Position numbers and translations under genes: made by a program. Of a stretch of 64,000 nt of DNA, positions 27,194-40,930 are shown in pieces (position 1 is the first letter of the stretch; each line of letters begins with the position of its first letter). The notes under the pieces are model-generated. The model was not told the origin of the DNA. It searched no databases and saw only the letters and a list, made by a program, of their open reading frames with translations. Source of the DNA: Varroa destructor (taxonomy: Eukaryota > Arthropoda > Arachnida > Mesostigmata > Varroidae); contig NW_019211457.1 in the NCBI RefSeq assembly GCF_002443255.2, positions 14,359,353 through 14,423,352 of the forward strand. The letters are read 5' to 3'.

Positions 27194-30100
27194 AGTTACT
27201 AGTTAGGAAAGGTAAATTATTTAATAGGGTTTTTGTCCGGAACCTCTTATATGTCTACTTAGGCTAGATGCGAAGAGTCTCTTACTTCTAGTCAGGCTAG
27301 ATCCGAAAACAGCTCAATTCGCCGTCTAAGAAAGCAGAGGATACTCGGATGCGTCTCATTACGTTGTTTCTTCTATACTAGAAACGGGGCACCTTCTCGG
27401 GAATTTCTTCGGTAACAAATAGATAGCTGGACAAGGCACAGAGGCCCCTTAGCTACCGAGGCTCCGAAGCCATTACCGGCACACGAAATTGTTTAGCGAT
27501 TTCATGTTGTATTAGTGCTGCATTTCGTGTTCTGAGTTCACCTAGCGCACGACGGGCCTGATTCTACAGTGCGATTGCTCACTGAAGGCCCGAGCGATAA
27601 CCACACTCTGGTCTGTTGCTTCTGACAGTATTTCTGAAACATTCTAACTCTCGGCGAAGCCTACTTTATGCAACCGCTCTAGAAAAAGAACCACAATGGA
27701 GTTCACATTGTTACATGCCTTCTAGAATGATGCCGTCAGCAGTCTGATTACTATTGTCCTCATCACTATTATTATTACTAGCGTCCTATGCACGACATGT
27801 TCCTAAGGTTGTTTCGTGCTATACGTTTGACCTGCCTAAGGCAGCTTATGTTGATGCTCGGCAAGCACCTTAGCTGCCGGTTGAATCAGTCGGAAAGATG
27901 CCGCATCCTTTGTGTTTACTTTAATGGCACTGCACGAGTCCGTTGATACCTAAGCTCAAACCTAAAGCAGCAACAGTACAGAGATCACTTTCGATTCTAG
28001 TAGAACCTCAATTTATATTATAAATTACATAGGATGCACAAGGCAGTGTAGCTTTGCCTATCGAAAAGCAACAACAGACATCGTTTTTTGTGTGTCCTAA
28101 CACACTCATTGGCCGTGTGGGTGTATGGCCTGCTCTAAGTATAGCTATACCATTTTGGATGATAGTACTCTCAGGTGGAAATCAACTCAGAAACATGATA
28201 ATGAACTTGCAGCTTTCGCTGCATGGTTTCCTAAGTAGAAAACCTTTAGTAGAGCCATTGCCTTCCGTAGGCGACTGTTTCAAATCGGTTCGCCACTCGA
28301 ACTCGAACGACAATGATAGTAATAATCTCATGTAGGAAATGCGGTTCGATTAAATACATAGATTAGCTTCACAAGGAAAAGACGCATATAAATTCGGTAT
28401 ACAGAGATCATGAGACAATGATATTTCAACGTAATCTTTCAAGAAAGGTTAAATAACCATAACGTTTACAGCGTATCTAGTTAAAGACCTATAAGCACTG
28501 GCCTTCTACTAAATTAAGGGTCATTCCGTGAGGTGGTCTACGACAGAACTAGACGTAGACACAGTTCGTTTCGTATTGGGGGCGAGCCATGTGAAGTGGT
28601 TCGTATCAGTTGCAGCGGACGTAAAAATTCAAAGATTCGTTAGGGAACTTCTAACAAATCGACGTCTTTAGCTGAGCTTAAAATATCCGTTCGCAACCAG
28701 CGGCCATTGACTCTTTCATAATATTGTTATGTGGCTAATAGAAGCAGACGACTCGAAACGACAACAATCAAACTATACCATATTCTATGCAAATTACCTG
28801 CGCCACCGAATGGCTAGTGAGTAACCTTTAAGCCCGTGTAATCACAAATGGATGTATTTGCAACGGTAAATGTATGCTAGTCTCTAGAAAAAAAAAAAAC
28901 AAAAGAAACAGAAACCGACTTTGATAGTTAATGCCAATCAAATTCATACACTGACTGTGTTAGCGGATATAGAATGCACCACCATCAGATACTACCACGT
29001 GTGAAACCGAACTGCCCGCCAAAATAACTGCTGGTAGATAAAGCACCATTTTTTACTAACGCAGCGAATGGACCATTTTAGTCAGCCCCGCGCCTCGTGA
29101 CATAAACATGAAACCTGCATAAATAGATATCGCGCACGCTTACTTAAAGATTGTAGGTTTACGTTTGTGTATCGAGAAAAGAAAAGAGCGCGTGTAAGGT
29201 AGATAGTAGATAAAGTAAAGAGTAAGATAGATACTTGTATAATAAGATTCCCTATGATCAAAAATTACTTCACGGCTAGGCCGTAAAATTGTTCTACAGT
29301 GCATGAAGCTAGTAAGGGGTTTATCCACATACAAAATAGATAATCGGGTGACTCTTATCGAACTGGTACAAAAGTAAACCTTGCAAAAGATACTGATTCA
29401 CTAAATTTCAGTATCGATTCGTTCTGTTCAAAGGATGTTCGACTGCTTTCATGTCACAGCCTATTTACCTCTACGAGGTTCGTGTGCAAACAGTCTGATG
29501 GTCTGCATTAGTACGCGTAGAGCTTCTTTCGTAGAAAGGCCTGTTTCAGCTACTTAAAAAGTAAAATTAATTTACTGTAATGGTTGCTTCTGTTTGTAAT
29601 ATAAGTTTTCAATTCCGAATTAGGATCCGCCTATACTTCTCTAGAAGCTTCCAGCAGTGTTTAGATCTACCATCAATTAAATAACCCTATTTTAGCTAAG
29701 TAGCACTTTATTTACGATACAATCGCAAGAAGATTTCCGTTCTTGGGCTGGCGGTAGACCTCAGCGGTACGAGGCTTTTTGACCCACACGGACCGACTGC
29801 GACGGCTTTGCTGCTAAGCCGCCTAGCATCATATTGTTATTGCAATAGAATTCTGCCGGGAGCACGGGCACAACAGCGAACCTCCTACTTTCATTGAAAC
29901 TTATTGGAAGTAGCTGCTCTTGGCTTTCATCGAGGGCGGGGTACTTATCGAAGAAAGCCATCGATGTTTCGCTCACTGTTATCTATCTACAAATATCAAG
30001 TCGACTAATGCTTTACCAGTTTTACTAATGTAAATATGGATTGTTTTTAAAGTCAAGTTCGATCTACACAGACTTCTAGCCGAAAAATTCCAAATGTCTA

Positions 30101-33100
30101 TCTAAAAATTAGTATAGGTCTACAACTATACTTGAAGGTTTCAACTGCATGACGTTGATCTGATACTAATGAGCCTACCGATGTGAGAAGGTCTGAAATC
30201 ACCAGTCATATCGGCCTAACACACATACTGTAGCTATAATAAAGAAAGGTTCTTAAGAGTGCGTTCGATTTCTTAGCTAGACGTTGTAACCAACCAATTA
30301 TATCCCAGGGATTATCATCAAACATAACATATAACACCTGTATACTCCTGCAGCACAAAACTTCCCGCATTATTTTCACTATCTTCGTCGAAGAACCGAC
30401 ATGAAAAAAGGTTTTCTGAGACAAACATATAAAAGTGAAATAACATTTTCATGAGGGCATTCCTTCCTCCGTCACATTATCAACCTCCTTCAATAGTTGG
30501 CTATTTTATGTGGATGACGTTATACAAAATGTATCCCGTTCACGTCCGAACAAGTGACGGGGAGGCAATCTGAACAATTAACTTCTTCAAGCTGGCCAGC
30601 GGATGAGGCTAAAGCCGCCAACCTGATCGGAAGTGACTTCGTGTTGCGCTTAACATCCACTCACGCCGTTTCTTCGATGGCCATCCTCCGCATCAACACG
30701 AACTTTGCCGCAGACAGCGTCAGCACTGCAGAAGAGACGTGCCAAAGGTCATCGCATGCAGAACTCTATAGGCCTTGGTTTGTCCACATCTCCAAACATA
30801 TTCCTCTGTAGTTCCTTCACCGGCTGAATCGTAAATCACGAAAATATAGACAGCGCGTTAGCAAATGCGAGACAACGTTTCATATCTAAAGATTCGGTAA
30901 TGAAATTTGCTATGCGTCTGCTACCCTGCCAGCACAGTCGTTGCTAATGGGCCTTTCATCTGCTCGTAATCGTGGCTAAGTATGCTGATATAAATGATGT
31001 TGACACTGACGCCTACTTGGAAGGTGAGAGGTCAGAGGCGAAATCGCTTAATTGCGATAGAACATAGAACACCGAGTAGAGATGATTTCGAGCTGTCACT
31101 AAAGATTCTTCTGGACCGCAGCCACAGGTCCTGATACGATTATAGGGACATGTACAAAGCTTGTAAAAGCCGAGTATCCATTGACCCGTAAGGCTCTGTG
31201 CGTCGGTCTGAACGGTGACGTATGGATGAAACGTGGATGAGTGTGACTGATCGGAAGAGTGATTTTTGTACGTTTGATGGCATTACAAAAAGGGCGGCTT
31301 TAGTTGGTATGCAGAGAGAAGAAAATGCTTCTTAACAATCAGTTGGGTGTCTTTCGCGTTGTACATATTCTGCCAGGATAGTACAACATTTGAATTTCAT
31401 TTGTCGAAGACGGTCGCCAGCTGACAGACGACGAATCCAACAGAAAATACCCCCTATATAATAATAAGCATCGTTACAACATATTAAAAACCAATGTCAA
31501 CAATATTCTTCGGAGCACCTACACGATGTCCTCACCTTTGATAGAGTGATAACTTAAACCTAATGTAAACCATGGCTTCGCATTTCAATGCTCACAAAGA
31601 AACAACAAACAATGTTTCAACCTACTTGCTACTAAATTTGATAAACTAAAAAATGGATGACTGCGACCATTTTCGGACAAAGCGGATCTTTCAAATCTTC
31701 CGCTTTCAACTAGATACCGGCTTTAGCATTTCATAACTTATAACAATCGATTGTCAATAAAGCCTGTTCAAATAGTTTCTCCTCTGTCGAACCTTAACGA
31801 CAGCTCTATAACGTGTCCCTTCTGGTCGAATTTGCCACGTCATCAGATATGTTTTTAAGGCATACCTTCCGTTCTCAAAACAAAAATATACTTCATTATT
31901 GTGTATGAACAGCTAGTTGCTCCTTTGCCTTGGTGTACTTTGACTGCGGAGTTGGCACCATTGTGTTTATGGTCGCTCACTTCCACAAGAGTTCCTTCTG
32001 CTCTCAGGTTTCAATGGGAACGAACAGGGGCGCAATAGGGCGAAATCACGCCGAAATCGGTAACGGTAAAAATCAGTCCTCGGCTTCTTGGCCAGTCTAT
32101 GCGCAGTGACAGGAACGATTCGTTTAAGGGTTCGCGGGTAAGCTTAATCTCAAATCTTAGAAGCACGTGTAAATAGTCGGCAAAACATTTAGGCTTAGAC
32201 ACAGGATGTGCCACCTGAGCTCACAGTGTCCGGGATTCCTGTTTTTTTGATATTGTTTTGATATAATAATGATTGACTTGCAAGAAAAAAGTTTTTCGTT
32301 AACTTCCGTCGAACTTCTACTCTATGAATGTCTCCAAAAGGGCGTTTAATTATATGCGCACCAACTGAATGTGTACATACAACATTAATTTACGAGACTA
32401 GTTTACCAACGATTCTTTTCTATGGAGCTTTATTGCAGCCGACAATAAACCCATATTCGACAATAGTTGTCCTATAGACAAACAGGGTACATTTTCCAAT
32501 CTCATTAGAATAGTCTTTTTTAAAGCTGTTTAGACAGACCTGTGAGCTCAAGAATATGCGCGGTTTTCGCACTAAGGCAGAACAAACATCGTATTATAGA
32601 ATGGAAGAAAGCCAATTATTATACTGCAAAGTAAAATTAAATTTAGCTTTCGATACTCATCCTTGAGAACAAAATATAGGCATAACATAGAGAACAAGGT
32701 AAACGAGAAGTCTTAAAAGGCAAATAATCAGTTTTCGCTTCTTAAACAAGAGCTCACCCAATTATAATAATATAGTCTAATTATTATCATATGCCAAGCC
32801 AAAAAGACACGTACAAAACGCCAGGATGGCAGAACCAGAGCAGCACTACTAGTATTTTTCTTTCAAATGAAGCTTATGTCAAATTTTCTTTCGTTTAAAA
32901 GCTATATAGGCGCAGGTTGCAAATGCCGTTGCACTGCGGCCGTTCGACTTCGGGTCTAGCAAGTTTCGGAGGCAAAAAGATGCCGTACGCTGGACCTGGA
33001 ATGTCCAGGCTTGTTGGAAAACACGTGTTATTCCGAATTCGCCTATAATGAGGTATGCAGGAAGCAGCACCATTGTCTCAGTCCAATTCAAGGTGGAGGG

Positions 33101-33423
33101 TCGTTTAAATATTCGCAGGCGTTTGGGAACATTGTTTGAAATTAAGCGCGAGTGCATCGTATGCTGTCATAGTTTTGAAATTCGTCTAGCAAGATTCATT
33201 AAATCAAAGTAGTTAAATGATGCTGCTTAGCCAGCATGCATAGTACAACGAAATTAAAAGACTAACATTTTTTTTGTATTACGGCACCTCGAACCACGAT
33301 CTTCATATAAACGAGTCCTCGAAATCACCTGTTTTCTGAGGTATAGCATCAGGGACTCTCCTCTGTTACGAATCCGGCCGTAATTAGCCGTGCTGGCCTT
33401 ATCTGGATTTTTCCAACAGGACT

Positions 33424-33780
33424 ATGAAGCGACATAGCAAACCAATTTTTGTAATAATTGCCTGTCGGTTTCCAGTTTCTTATTTTCCGGGTTATTTTTT
33501 TCCAGTAATAATACTTGCCAACGCTGAAATTGAGCCACCCTGGCCACTTGTTTGCCAGTTAATGGTTACCATGGCAACGCACTCGAAAAGGTGCACATCA
33601 GTTACTTACACCACATCACCCTTTAGCGTGCCCTTGTTAGCATACGAAATAGCGGACTCGAAGGAGCAGTTAGAAAAAAAAAAACCTTTCATCCGTTATC
33701 ATTTTCAATATTTAAAGTTCAATACTGTATTTCATTTTGCACACTATATAGTTTACTCTATCTCCAAAAAAGCACGTTGA
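33424..33780 (+). CDS. 118-codon ORF with hydrophobic N-terminus (doubtful)
   Basis: An ATG frame starts MKRHSKPIFVIIACRFPVSY, whose first 30 residues could act as a signal peptide or membrane anchor. Pro-rich and Ser/Thr-rich stretches follow. It has no recognised domain, no clear promoter and no strong splice site at its ends. It is most likely a chance frame and is listed only for its signal-like start. Confidence 0.08.
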   Translation: MKRHSKPIFVIIACRFPVSYFPGYFFPVIILANAEIEPPWPLVCQLMVTMATHSKRCTSVTYTTSPFSVPLLAYEIADSKEQLEKKKPFIRYHFQYLKFNTVFHFAHYIVYSISKKAR

Positions 33781-34288
33781 ACAGTCACGTGATTGTCACT
33801 GTAAGCATAATTTGGAAATTACCGAAAAAATAGTAATAGCCTGTTTAATACATAGCTATTATATAATAATAAAATAAATACAGTCAGCCATTATTCTGAC
33901 TGTCCGGGAAGGCAGCACTCTGCTTTAATTCACCTATTTCATAACGTGTTTCGTCAGTATATTTGTGCTCTAGTTTATCCCATCAAGTGCCTCTATGAAC
34001 ATGAATCCTCTATTTTGAAAAGCTTTGACGCCTGTGGTAGAGGAAAGAGGCAAAGGGTAACACCAAATCACGCGTACGTTAAAAATGAGTTTATCGAAGC
34101 GGGTACGAGTGCCATTAGGAGGATGCGGGTTTCACTTCCTTTAATATTGGTAATGTAAGCGGCAAGTCATGTCAGAATGGAGCGAGTAACTACAGTTACG
34201 GTTTTCAGCAACTTTTTGATCTTGAGATAAAAAAATAGAGCTTCAGGAGACCTTGTTAGAAGCATTTCCGGGATACAACGAATTAACG

Positions 34289-34296
34289 TGACGTCA
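34289..34296. promoter_or_regulatory. Second full CRE octamer
   Basis: TGACGTCA in AT-rich flanks, at the 3' edge of a minus-strand open frame (34294-34656) that does not look like a real gene. One or two such octamers are expected by chance in 64 kb. Confidence 0.2.
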
Positions 34297-34705
34297 TTCG
34301 CGCTGGCTCTCACTGTTTTTGGGAAAATTTTTTCCATACGAAAGAGAGAGCGACGGAAAAGCTAATTCAAAGATGCACCCCCGGAGGAGGGCAAAACTAG
34401 TTTTATGTAGCTTTGCTGGATAAGGAGAGTTTGTTACGGCTGAAAATGCAATTCGTAGTCTCAGTGTACAGAATCGAGCTACTGAGCGATTTATACAATA
34501 GCAGTCAGTGCAATTGTTTCGGCTTCTATTAAGCCGGCACTGATCACGCATTACAACAAAAAATTGCCTATGGTGCACTCGAAACACATTCGGCTCTACG
34601 GCTACTGTTAGGTGTTTCGAGAAAATAGCTGATGACTTCTGAACTGCTGTTACCACGAAGTGCTATGAGAACTATGTTACTTCTATTATACTATTCTATT
34701 ACTAG

Positions 34706-34710
34706 CATTA

Positions 34711-34756
<46 letters not shown>

Positions 34757-34761
34757 TAATG
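34706..34761. repeat. Perfect 56-bp palindrome around (AT)19
   Basis: CATTATACT at 34706-34714, then (AT)19 at 34715-34752, then AGTATAATG at 34753-34761. The whole 56 bp equals its own reverse complement, including the non-repeat arms. It could form a long hairpin or cruciform. Confidence 0.97.
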
Positions 34762-35959
34762 TTTACGCTGAAGATATATTTCTATGACGATCCTGGAAGA
34801 CAAATATCAATACTAATATCGAACCTATAGTTATGTAATTTTCCTCTTCTCAGTACAGAACCTCGAGTCAACGTAGCATGACAGTGATTTTTACTAATTA
34901 CCGCTGTCAGCTGCGTTCTTGGACGCACTTCTGTTGACGTTCTGTTGACATCCACAATACATATACATTTAAAAATGAAGGAGGCGTGAATGAATACCGT
35001 TCATTTTTGTCGGCCAGGAATATTTCGACAGCGGGACTTTCGCTTCTACCTGCAGCCTGGCGTTGACTGCTTAGCAATGCTAATGTCATGCATCTGCTCT
35101 CGCCAGACCCACTTCGCGCCGCCCAGTAAACTGCTTAGTGCAGGAAACGAAAATTCGCTATGTGGGCCCGCAATCAACGACAGGAAGAAAGCGTGAAGAA
35201 TACTTTACTGTAATAAAAAAAAAGTATAGCTGACTTGGGTTCAGCTGGCGTACAAACACACGAGCAGTCGCTGTTCCGTGGCAGGAACAAATGTTTCTTA
35301 ATCCGTAAAATACGTGCGCGCACAAGAGTCCGACTGAAGCGTGCGTTCGCCCCGTTTAGATTGTTATTTTACATCGCGATAAACTGACAAGCCATGTTCT
35401 GTCAGTGTTACCAATCTAGCAAATTGAAATATATTGCTGCGATCGTTTACGGGGCATGTCGACAGCCTGCCATGCTAAACCTTTGTAATATGTCCACGAA
35501 ATAATTGAATTAAGTAATATTAACCATAATAATTACTACCATAACAATATATTTTTGAAAACAGACATAAAATTTCTAGCATTCAGTGATTAATATTAAT
35601 TGATGTGATATAAAATTCATTTCTGCATTGTAGTATTGTATCAGACAAAGTTATATTCTATATTTATCAGAAGTTATAGGGCTTGTGATCACGGTAGATT
35701 ATTATCAATCTAGTTAAACCAGCATTTTCGGTATAAATATTACAAACCAAATTCAAGGCGACTTCCACAGAAGACTTGTTTATCATCTGTGCTCACTTAG
35801 CTTAATTACACACTCGTAATAGTGGTAACTTGTAGGTTACCTTTCTAAATACGAACAAAAAAACGAAATCACATAGGTGGCTTCATTCGTTTTAACTGAA
35901 TTCTCTGTTAAATGAGTTTTTATTTTTAAGTATGCTTCCTTATTTAGTCGCGTCTATCG

Positions 35960-36150
35960 TATAATATATGCGATTGGCGACGCTCAAACCGGCCAAAATT
36001 TTGGCCGCGCAAACCGCAGCGCTGGCGGCGCTACAACGGCACGCGATCGAGGTTACGGCACGACCTAATGCTGTTGCATCGAATTAGCATTGGTCCGCAA
36101 TCACAAACGCGATGCATGCAAAGTTCGGTCTGCCGCGGTTGACGCTCAAC
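35960..36150. other. CpG-rich island with an 18-bp palindrome
   Basis: A sharp GC- and CpG-rich patch in AT-rich flanks. At 35990-36007 it contains the palindrome CGGCCAAAATTTTGGCCG. The motif GACGCTCAA occurs both before and after (about 35979 and 36141). It could be a regulatory island or a promoter region, but no open gene follows within a few hundred bases. Confidence 0.5.
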
Positions 36151-37364
36151 GATTTTTTCTAGCTACCTAAACATTTTTTCTGACATAACATTATTATAAA
36201 GGTCGCAACCGTACCCCCATTTCTTGTTTGCGGCATATTCAGTTCTAGCGTTATGAACTTCAGCCTTCTCAAGCTTTAGCAGTGCTTTTTTTGCAGTCAT
36301 ATTTCTCCTGAATGCCATCAACCTATTCCGCTAAAATTTATAATATACTTGCCCCTTTGCCATTTTCGCTTAGAGATTTCGTTGTAGGTGTGTGCGTGTG
36401 TGCTAAGCAGTTTTTAAAGCAAGGGCACACAAACTGACTCCAAAAGATATCTTTTTTTGGTATAAAAATTGTCCCCTTTATGGACGACCGTTCACCAGAT
36501 GATTATATATCCAGCCTTAGCAGGGTTACGCTGCGCAACTACTCTATCAGATGAGTTTAGGGGCTTCTATGAGGCGAAAAGGTAATGTCTCAGAAGAAAC
36601 AATCTCTTAAAGATAAGGATGAATACACACATTGCACCGTTAAGCGGGCATGAGGGCCTTGCCATAATTAAGCACTGGATATATTATATCATACACTGTG
36701 ACGGGTAAAATTAACAATCTATGATTGAAATCAGAACGAAAGGCTGTGAAATCCTTCGCGTCAGCCAGCAACAAAACTGGGCCAGTCGGCTTTAATTCAT
36801 AACTAAATAAGGCTATTTTTCATAGGGAATTCGCCCAATATTTATACGGTTCTCGTACAATCACTATAGCATCAGTGTAGCGTACAGGAAAGTTCTGAGG
36901 GGAGCGCGTACTCAAAGCACTAACTTGAGTGTTCTTTTCTATTAGTGCAATTTTTCATAGCTGATAACGAATAACTTGCGCAAATCAAGGGTTGTTCTGT
37001 ATTCCATGGCACTATTAGACATATCCCACCCAAAGTGTAGCAACATTCATACGCATTTTTCTGTCTATCGCCATCAAAAGCTAACAGTGGTTAGCTCGTT
37101 CGTTCCATCATTAACTTGCCACACTCCTTAAAAGTTCCACAACCCACTTTTATACTCACGTTCCTGTTTAAGATGGAATCCAGTCTACGCTGCAGGTATC
37201 TTCCGTAGTGTTCAGACCGTGGCGCGGTGGCGCAGGTCCAGATACGTTCAATCGTAGGGATGCCTGGATGATGTCTAAAGATAACGCCAACTTTTAGCAC
37301 GTTCGCCCCAATGTCCTGATTTGAAAGCTGCGGCAGAAACAGCCGCCCTAGATCAAGACACTAA

Positions 37365-37381
37365 AATGGGTCTGACCCATT
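37365..37381. repeat. 17-bp near-palindrome, 8-bp arms
   Basis: AATGGGTC, one T, then GACCCATT. The GGGTC-GACCC core resembles an inverted half-site arrangement of the kind bound by dimeric regulators. It lies in a GC-richer patch without a convincing gene. Confidence 0.85.
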
Positions 37382-38028
37382 GAGACACCTGTTGAAAACC
37401 GCGCCGAAGGTGCTTCGATGCTGATCCATGATGCATGGCACGCGCTGTGCAAGTGGCATACGATCACAGTGGAGGGCAGGTTCCGATCAGGTCTGGCGTT
37501 GTCCGTACCGCAGAAAACAAAGACGCCAAAAATTACTAAATCGTATAGAATTGTTATAAAACTACTACCTGTCCTCAGAACGCAGTGTTAACGTGTGTAA
37601 CGTAACTTGATGACGACAACGAGTATTTTACGAGTCACAAGGGAACCTTCCTTCATTACTGATTCGTGCCTAAAGGCCTGAGCAGATGAATACTTGATCC
37701 AGATAGTTAAGCCGTCCAGTTGAAAATCCAATAAATACAAAAACAACACGCACGTATAATTAAAATGTGCGTCAATTTAACAAACCGGTATTAAGAAAAA
37801 GATAAGTTTCTGGTTTATTAAATTAATACATGTTTTAGAAATCTGCTTAATAGGGACTCTATGCGCAGCTGATAGCGACTGACTGACAAAAGGTATTGCT
37901 CTTCTAAAAGCTTTTGAGTAACGCATGCTATTCTCAAAGAAAAAATCGAAGGGGTTACGTCAAAAAAAGTACGTACTAATTTTACCGTTTAGCTCCTCCT
38001 CCGGTACATGGATTCGGCTTTTCCTCAG

Positions 38029-38075
38029 GCCGTGCGTTTTATATGGGTCGAGCCAGGCGACCAAATACTTGCAAT
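38029..38075 (+). CDS. Candidate 47-nt exon
   Basis: A pyrimidine-rich acceptor (TCGGCTTTTCCTCAG, ending at 38028) and a GTAAGT donor (GT at 38076, exon side AAT) enclose 47 nt. Read from the first base it gives AVRFIWVEPGDQILA and leaves phase 2. No adjacent exon could be assigned. As with the other short exons the evidence is splice signals plus an open frame, not homology. Confidence 0.2.
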
Positions 38076-40901
38076 GTAAGTTGCTGCCAGTGAGAATAAT
38101 CTGTGTGTGTATATACACCAAAAGGTTTGCTTCTAGATACGTTTAGAGATATTTAGATGTTTCGATATGTTTAGAATAGATGACGAATATAAACTGGTCA
38201 TGAAGCTCGTTATGTATTATATGATAGGCTTGCTCTCGGTGAACGCCTGCCTAAGCAAAACTAAGCACGAAAACGGATCCATAAACTCTAGCGTTGAGGT
38301 AGTTGCTTTCAGAACGCGTCAATGAAGTGAAATCGTTTAATTCGTTTACAACAAACTGGGTAAGACAACAACTTGGGAGTATATACACAAGAGAATCGCA
38401 TGCTGACTAAAATTCGTAACTAAAACTAAAAAGTTGAAGTCCAGCTTTCTACATTTAAAAAGCTTGTAGAGTTTAGACTGGCTAAGAGAAACAAGATTAC
38501 TCGATAATTGTTAACAATAAATAATGCTAAAGCTAAGTAATTTTAACATAATCTAATCTGTTTTTGCCAGTGTCCTACGTAATGATATACCGATTCCCTA
38601 GAGTAACGTTCTGCATCATTCTAAAGTTCACTGAATTCGCGTATACCAAACAGGCCATTGTTATTACTAAAAAAAAAACGCGACGACGATTAACGAATGC
38701 TGTCCTAGATCAGAATCTAAAAAAGTTTTTCCATTTACATCGTGGATCGGTGGGTCCTTCAAAACGAAAAATCAACAACACGCGCGGCTAAAATGAACAA
38801 TTCAGCCCTGAGGCCAAATCAGCATAGCTGTTACGGAATCAACTTTAGTGAACCAAGCGATTTGACAAAACAACGAATCAACTAGTTCTTAGTTTGAACC
38901 CTTGTAAACGTTCTAGTCCCTAACATAAAAGGTTTTTAGGAAATGTACTCCTCTAATAGGCCAGCAAGAAAATTGCATCAATTACCCGAAACGAACGATT
39001 ATTTTGCTTTTTCTATTTTTGTTCGCCTTGTACGACGTCAAAAAGCTAATGCAACGTAGTAAAACCTTGCGTTAGAATCTCATGCTACATGAATTCGAAT
39101 AATGTTTAGTGTGACGCGGTCCTTTTTCATAAAAGTATCTACAATATTTTAGATGCTGCCAGCAATAATCACCGACATAACGTTGCGCTGCGCGTAAATG
39201 ATATTTATCCCTCACATGGAATAGTGGCTTCACGGTAATTTGCCATCGTCGTATTGACGAGGTGATGGCGTATTCTTTCTCTACTATATATGTGTTGGAC
39301 ACATTCTGCTAAACCGTCCTGTGGTGTTCTTGCCACAGCTTGCTATAACGAACAGGTAGGGGTATAAAGCTGTTTTGGCTTATTTTTCAAATAGTTAGGT
39401 GATATATCTGTCGCAGATGGTCCTATCCAGTAAAGAGAGTGCTATCAAGATGGAACAGGATTATCATACGATTCCGCTGGTCTCGCTAGCGGATTTGGAT
39501 ATTGCAGACATGTATAATTTGTGATCAGTATATTATCTGCCGATCTTCCTACGGAAAGAAGCTTGTGGGTATGGGGAAAGGGGAATGCTCGACTACAAGA
39601 GAATCGTTACGTGCGAGCGGAGCTGAATCAAGGAAAGATTGCGTTTTCACGATTACTCCAATAATAGTATCATTTTTTCCTTGGGATTTATCACTCTTAT
39701 TACACACACGCACAGCTACCTGTGTTCTTTTTATGATCGATGCTGTACGAATACCATCCGCTCAAAGGCACTTCGTCAATATTTCTCCACATAAACGCGC
39801 GTTAAATTCGACACGTATTAACACGCCATAATTTTAACCTTTATGATATTTGCAATATAGGCCTGAGGGACTTCGTTCGAGTGCTAAAAATGGATAGATT
39901 AATTTATATATCTTCCTTTTTCAAAAACAAATCGTCCATGCGACGTTTACTATTGTCACCGACCGTTACAAGAACTATACGATCGCGAAGCTAAAAAAGC
40001 GGTACACTGTGTTCGGACTCCCGGGTAATTTAGAAATTAACAGAGTAAATGAGCCTTTTAATAAATAAATGAATATATTTCTATATATTAACAACCATTC
40101 TAATACTCCGTTAATTTAGTCATATAATTTCCGACAGATCTGAGAAAATCGTATTTTTATTTCTTAATTGGAATAAGTAGTAACTTAATTAGCATATGCA
40201 GTTCTTCTTCAATTAAATAGACAGCAGTGACATTTTGGTGGTCCATGAGCTAATAAGATTATAGCAGTTCCGAATGCCTGCACGAAGAAAAAAACTTCCC
40301 TCACGTAACAGTCAGCCGGCGCGTCCCACGGACTTCCTCACGAGGAAAAGTTCTCCCAGTTCCTTCAAATTTTATCCATTTCTCTTTCTTCGTTCATTTA
40401 GTAGTGATTTCTCATTTTTATTTATGTCCTTCATAGTCCAGACGTCGCCACTAGTTCAAAAAATGCCGTCTGCTTTGCAGACATATTACCCGGCATACGA
40501 TCATTCTCACTCTCAAAGTAAGCGATTTTCGAATCGATAGTTTTATGTCCATAGTTGTTTAACTGGCTGTTGGTCTAGAAACTTCGCCTATGCGTTACGG
40601 TGTTGTCATTTATACGATAATTTCTACGGACAGAGATATAGAAAGAGGTTGGTCAATTGGTGAGAGACTTTTTTCCCCTGAGACGACAATCCTCTGCCAG
40701 AGCACCATTAACGTGTGATGGTGCACAGAATCGCGTAGCACACTTCTGTTCTGCGTGCACGCATGAAACGAGTTCCGCGCTATTGTTAAGCTTGAATACT
40801 GATTGATGTGTGGTTCTGATCAAATAGTGATCTGAACAAAAGCACTTCTCATTAGACGGAAACGCCCTCGTTATACGCTTATTGCCAAATCGTTTACAAG
40901 C
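38076..40901. other. No gene recognised; upstream flank of the BTB gene
   Basis: AT-rich DNA with no convincing exon. A hairpin-forming GCACCAT...ATGGTGC pair lies at about 40699-40721, some 200 bp before the BTB start. Confidence 0.6.
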
Positions 40902-40923
40902 TATAAATCAAGCCTCTTCAGTT
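40902..40923 (+). promoter_or_regulatory. Possible core promoter elements of the BTB gene
   Basis: TATAAAT lies at 40902-40908 and TCAGTT, which fits the arthropod initiator consensus TCAGTY, at 40918-40923, just before the ATG at 40931. The TATA-to-initiator distance is about 18 bp, shorter than the usual 30, so the two may not work together. If TCAGTT were the start, the leader would be only about 11 nt. Both motifs are short enough to occur by chance. Confidence 0.22.
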
Positions 40924-40930
40924 CCCAGCT

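Larger units (their letters stand above)
25350..34705. other. No gene recognised
   Basis: Long AT-rich stretch with scattered chance frames, a T homopolymer and TAA repeats. AGGCTAGATGCGAA and AGGCTAGATCCGAA recur close together near 27270-27310. The weak frame at 33424 and one CRE octamer are the only other marks. Confidence 0.6.
34762..38028. other. No gene recognised apart from the CpG island
   Basis: Holds the CpG-rich patch at 35960-36150, and a GC-richer patch at about 37080-37510 with several short frames in conflicting directions and the near-palindrome at 37365. Confidence 0.6.

Noticed and set aside
34294..34656. 120-codon minus-strand frame
   Set aside because: Length is within chance for this composition, there is no recognisable motif, and no splice or poly(A) signals support it.
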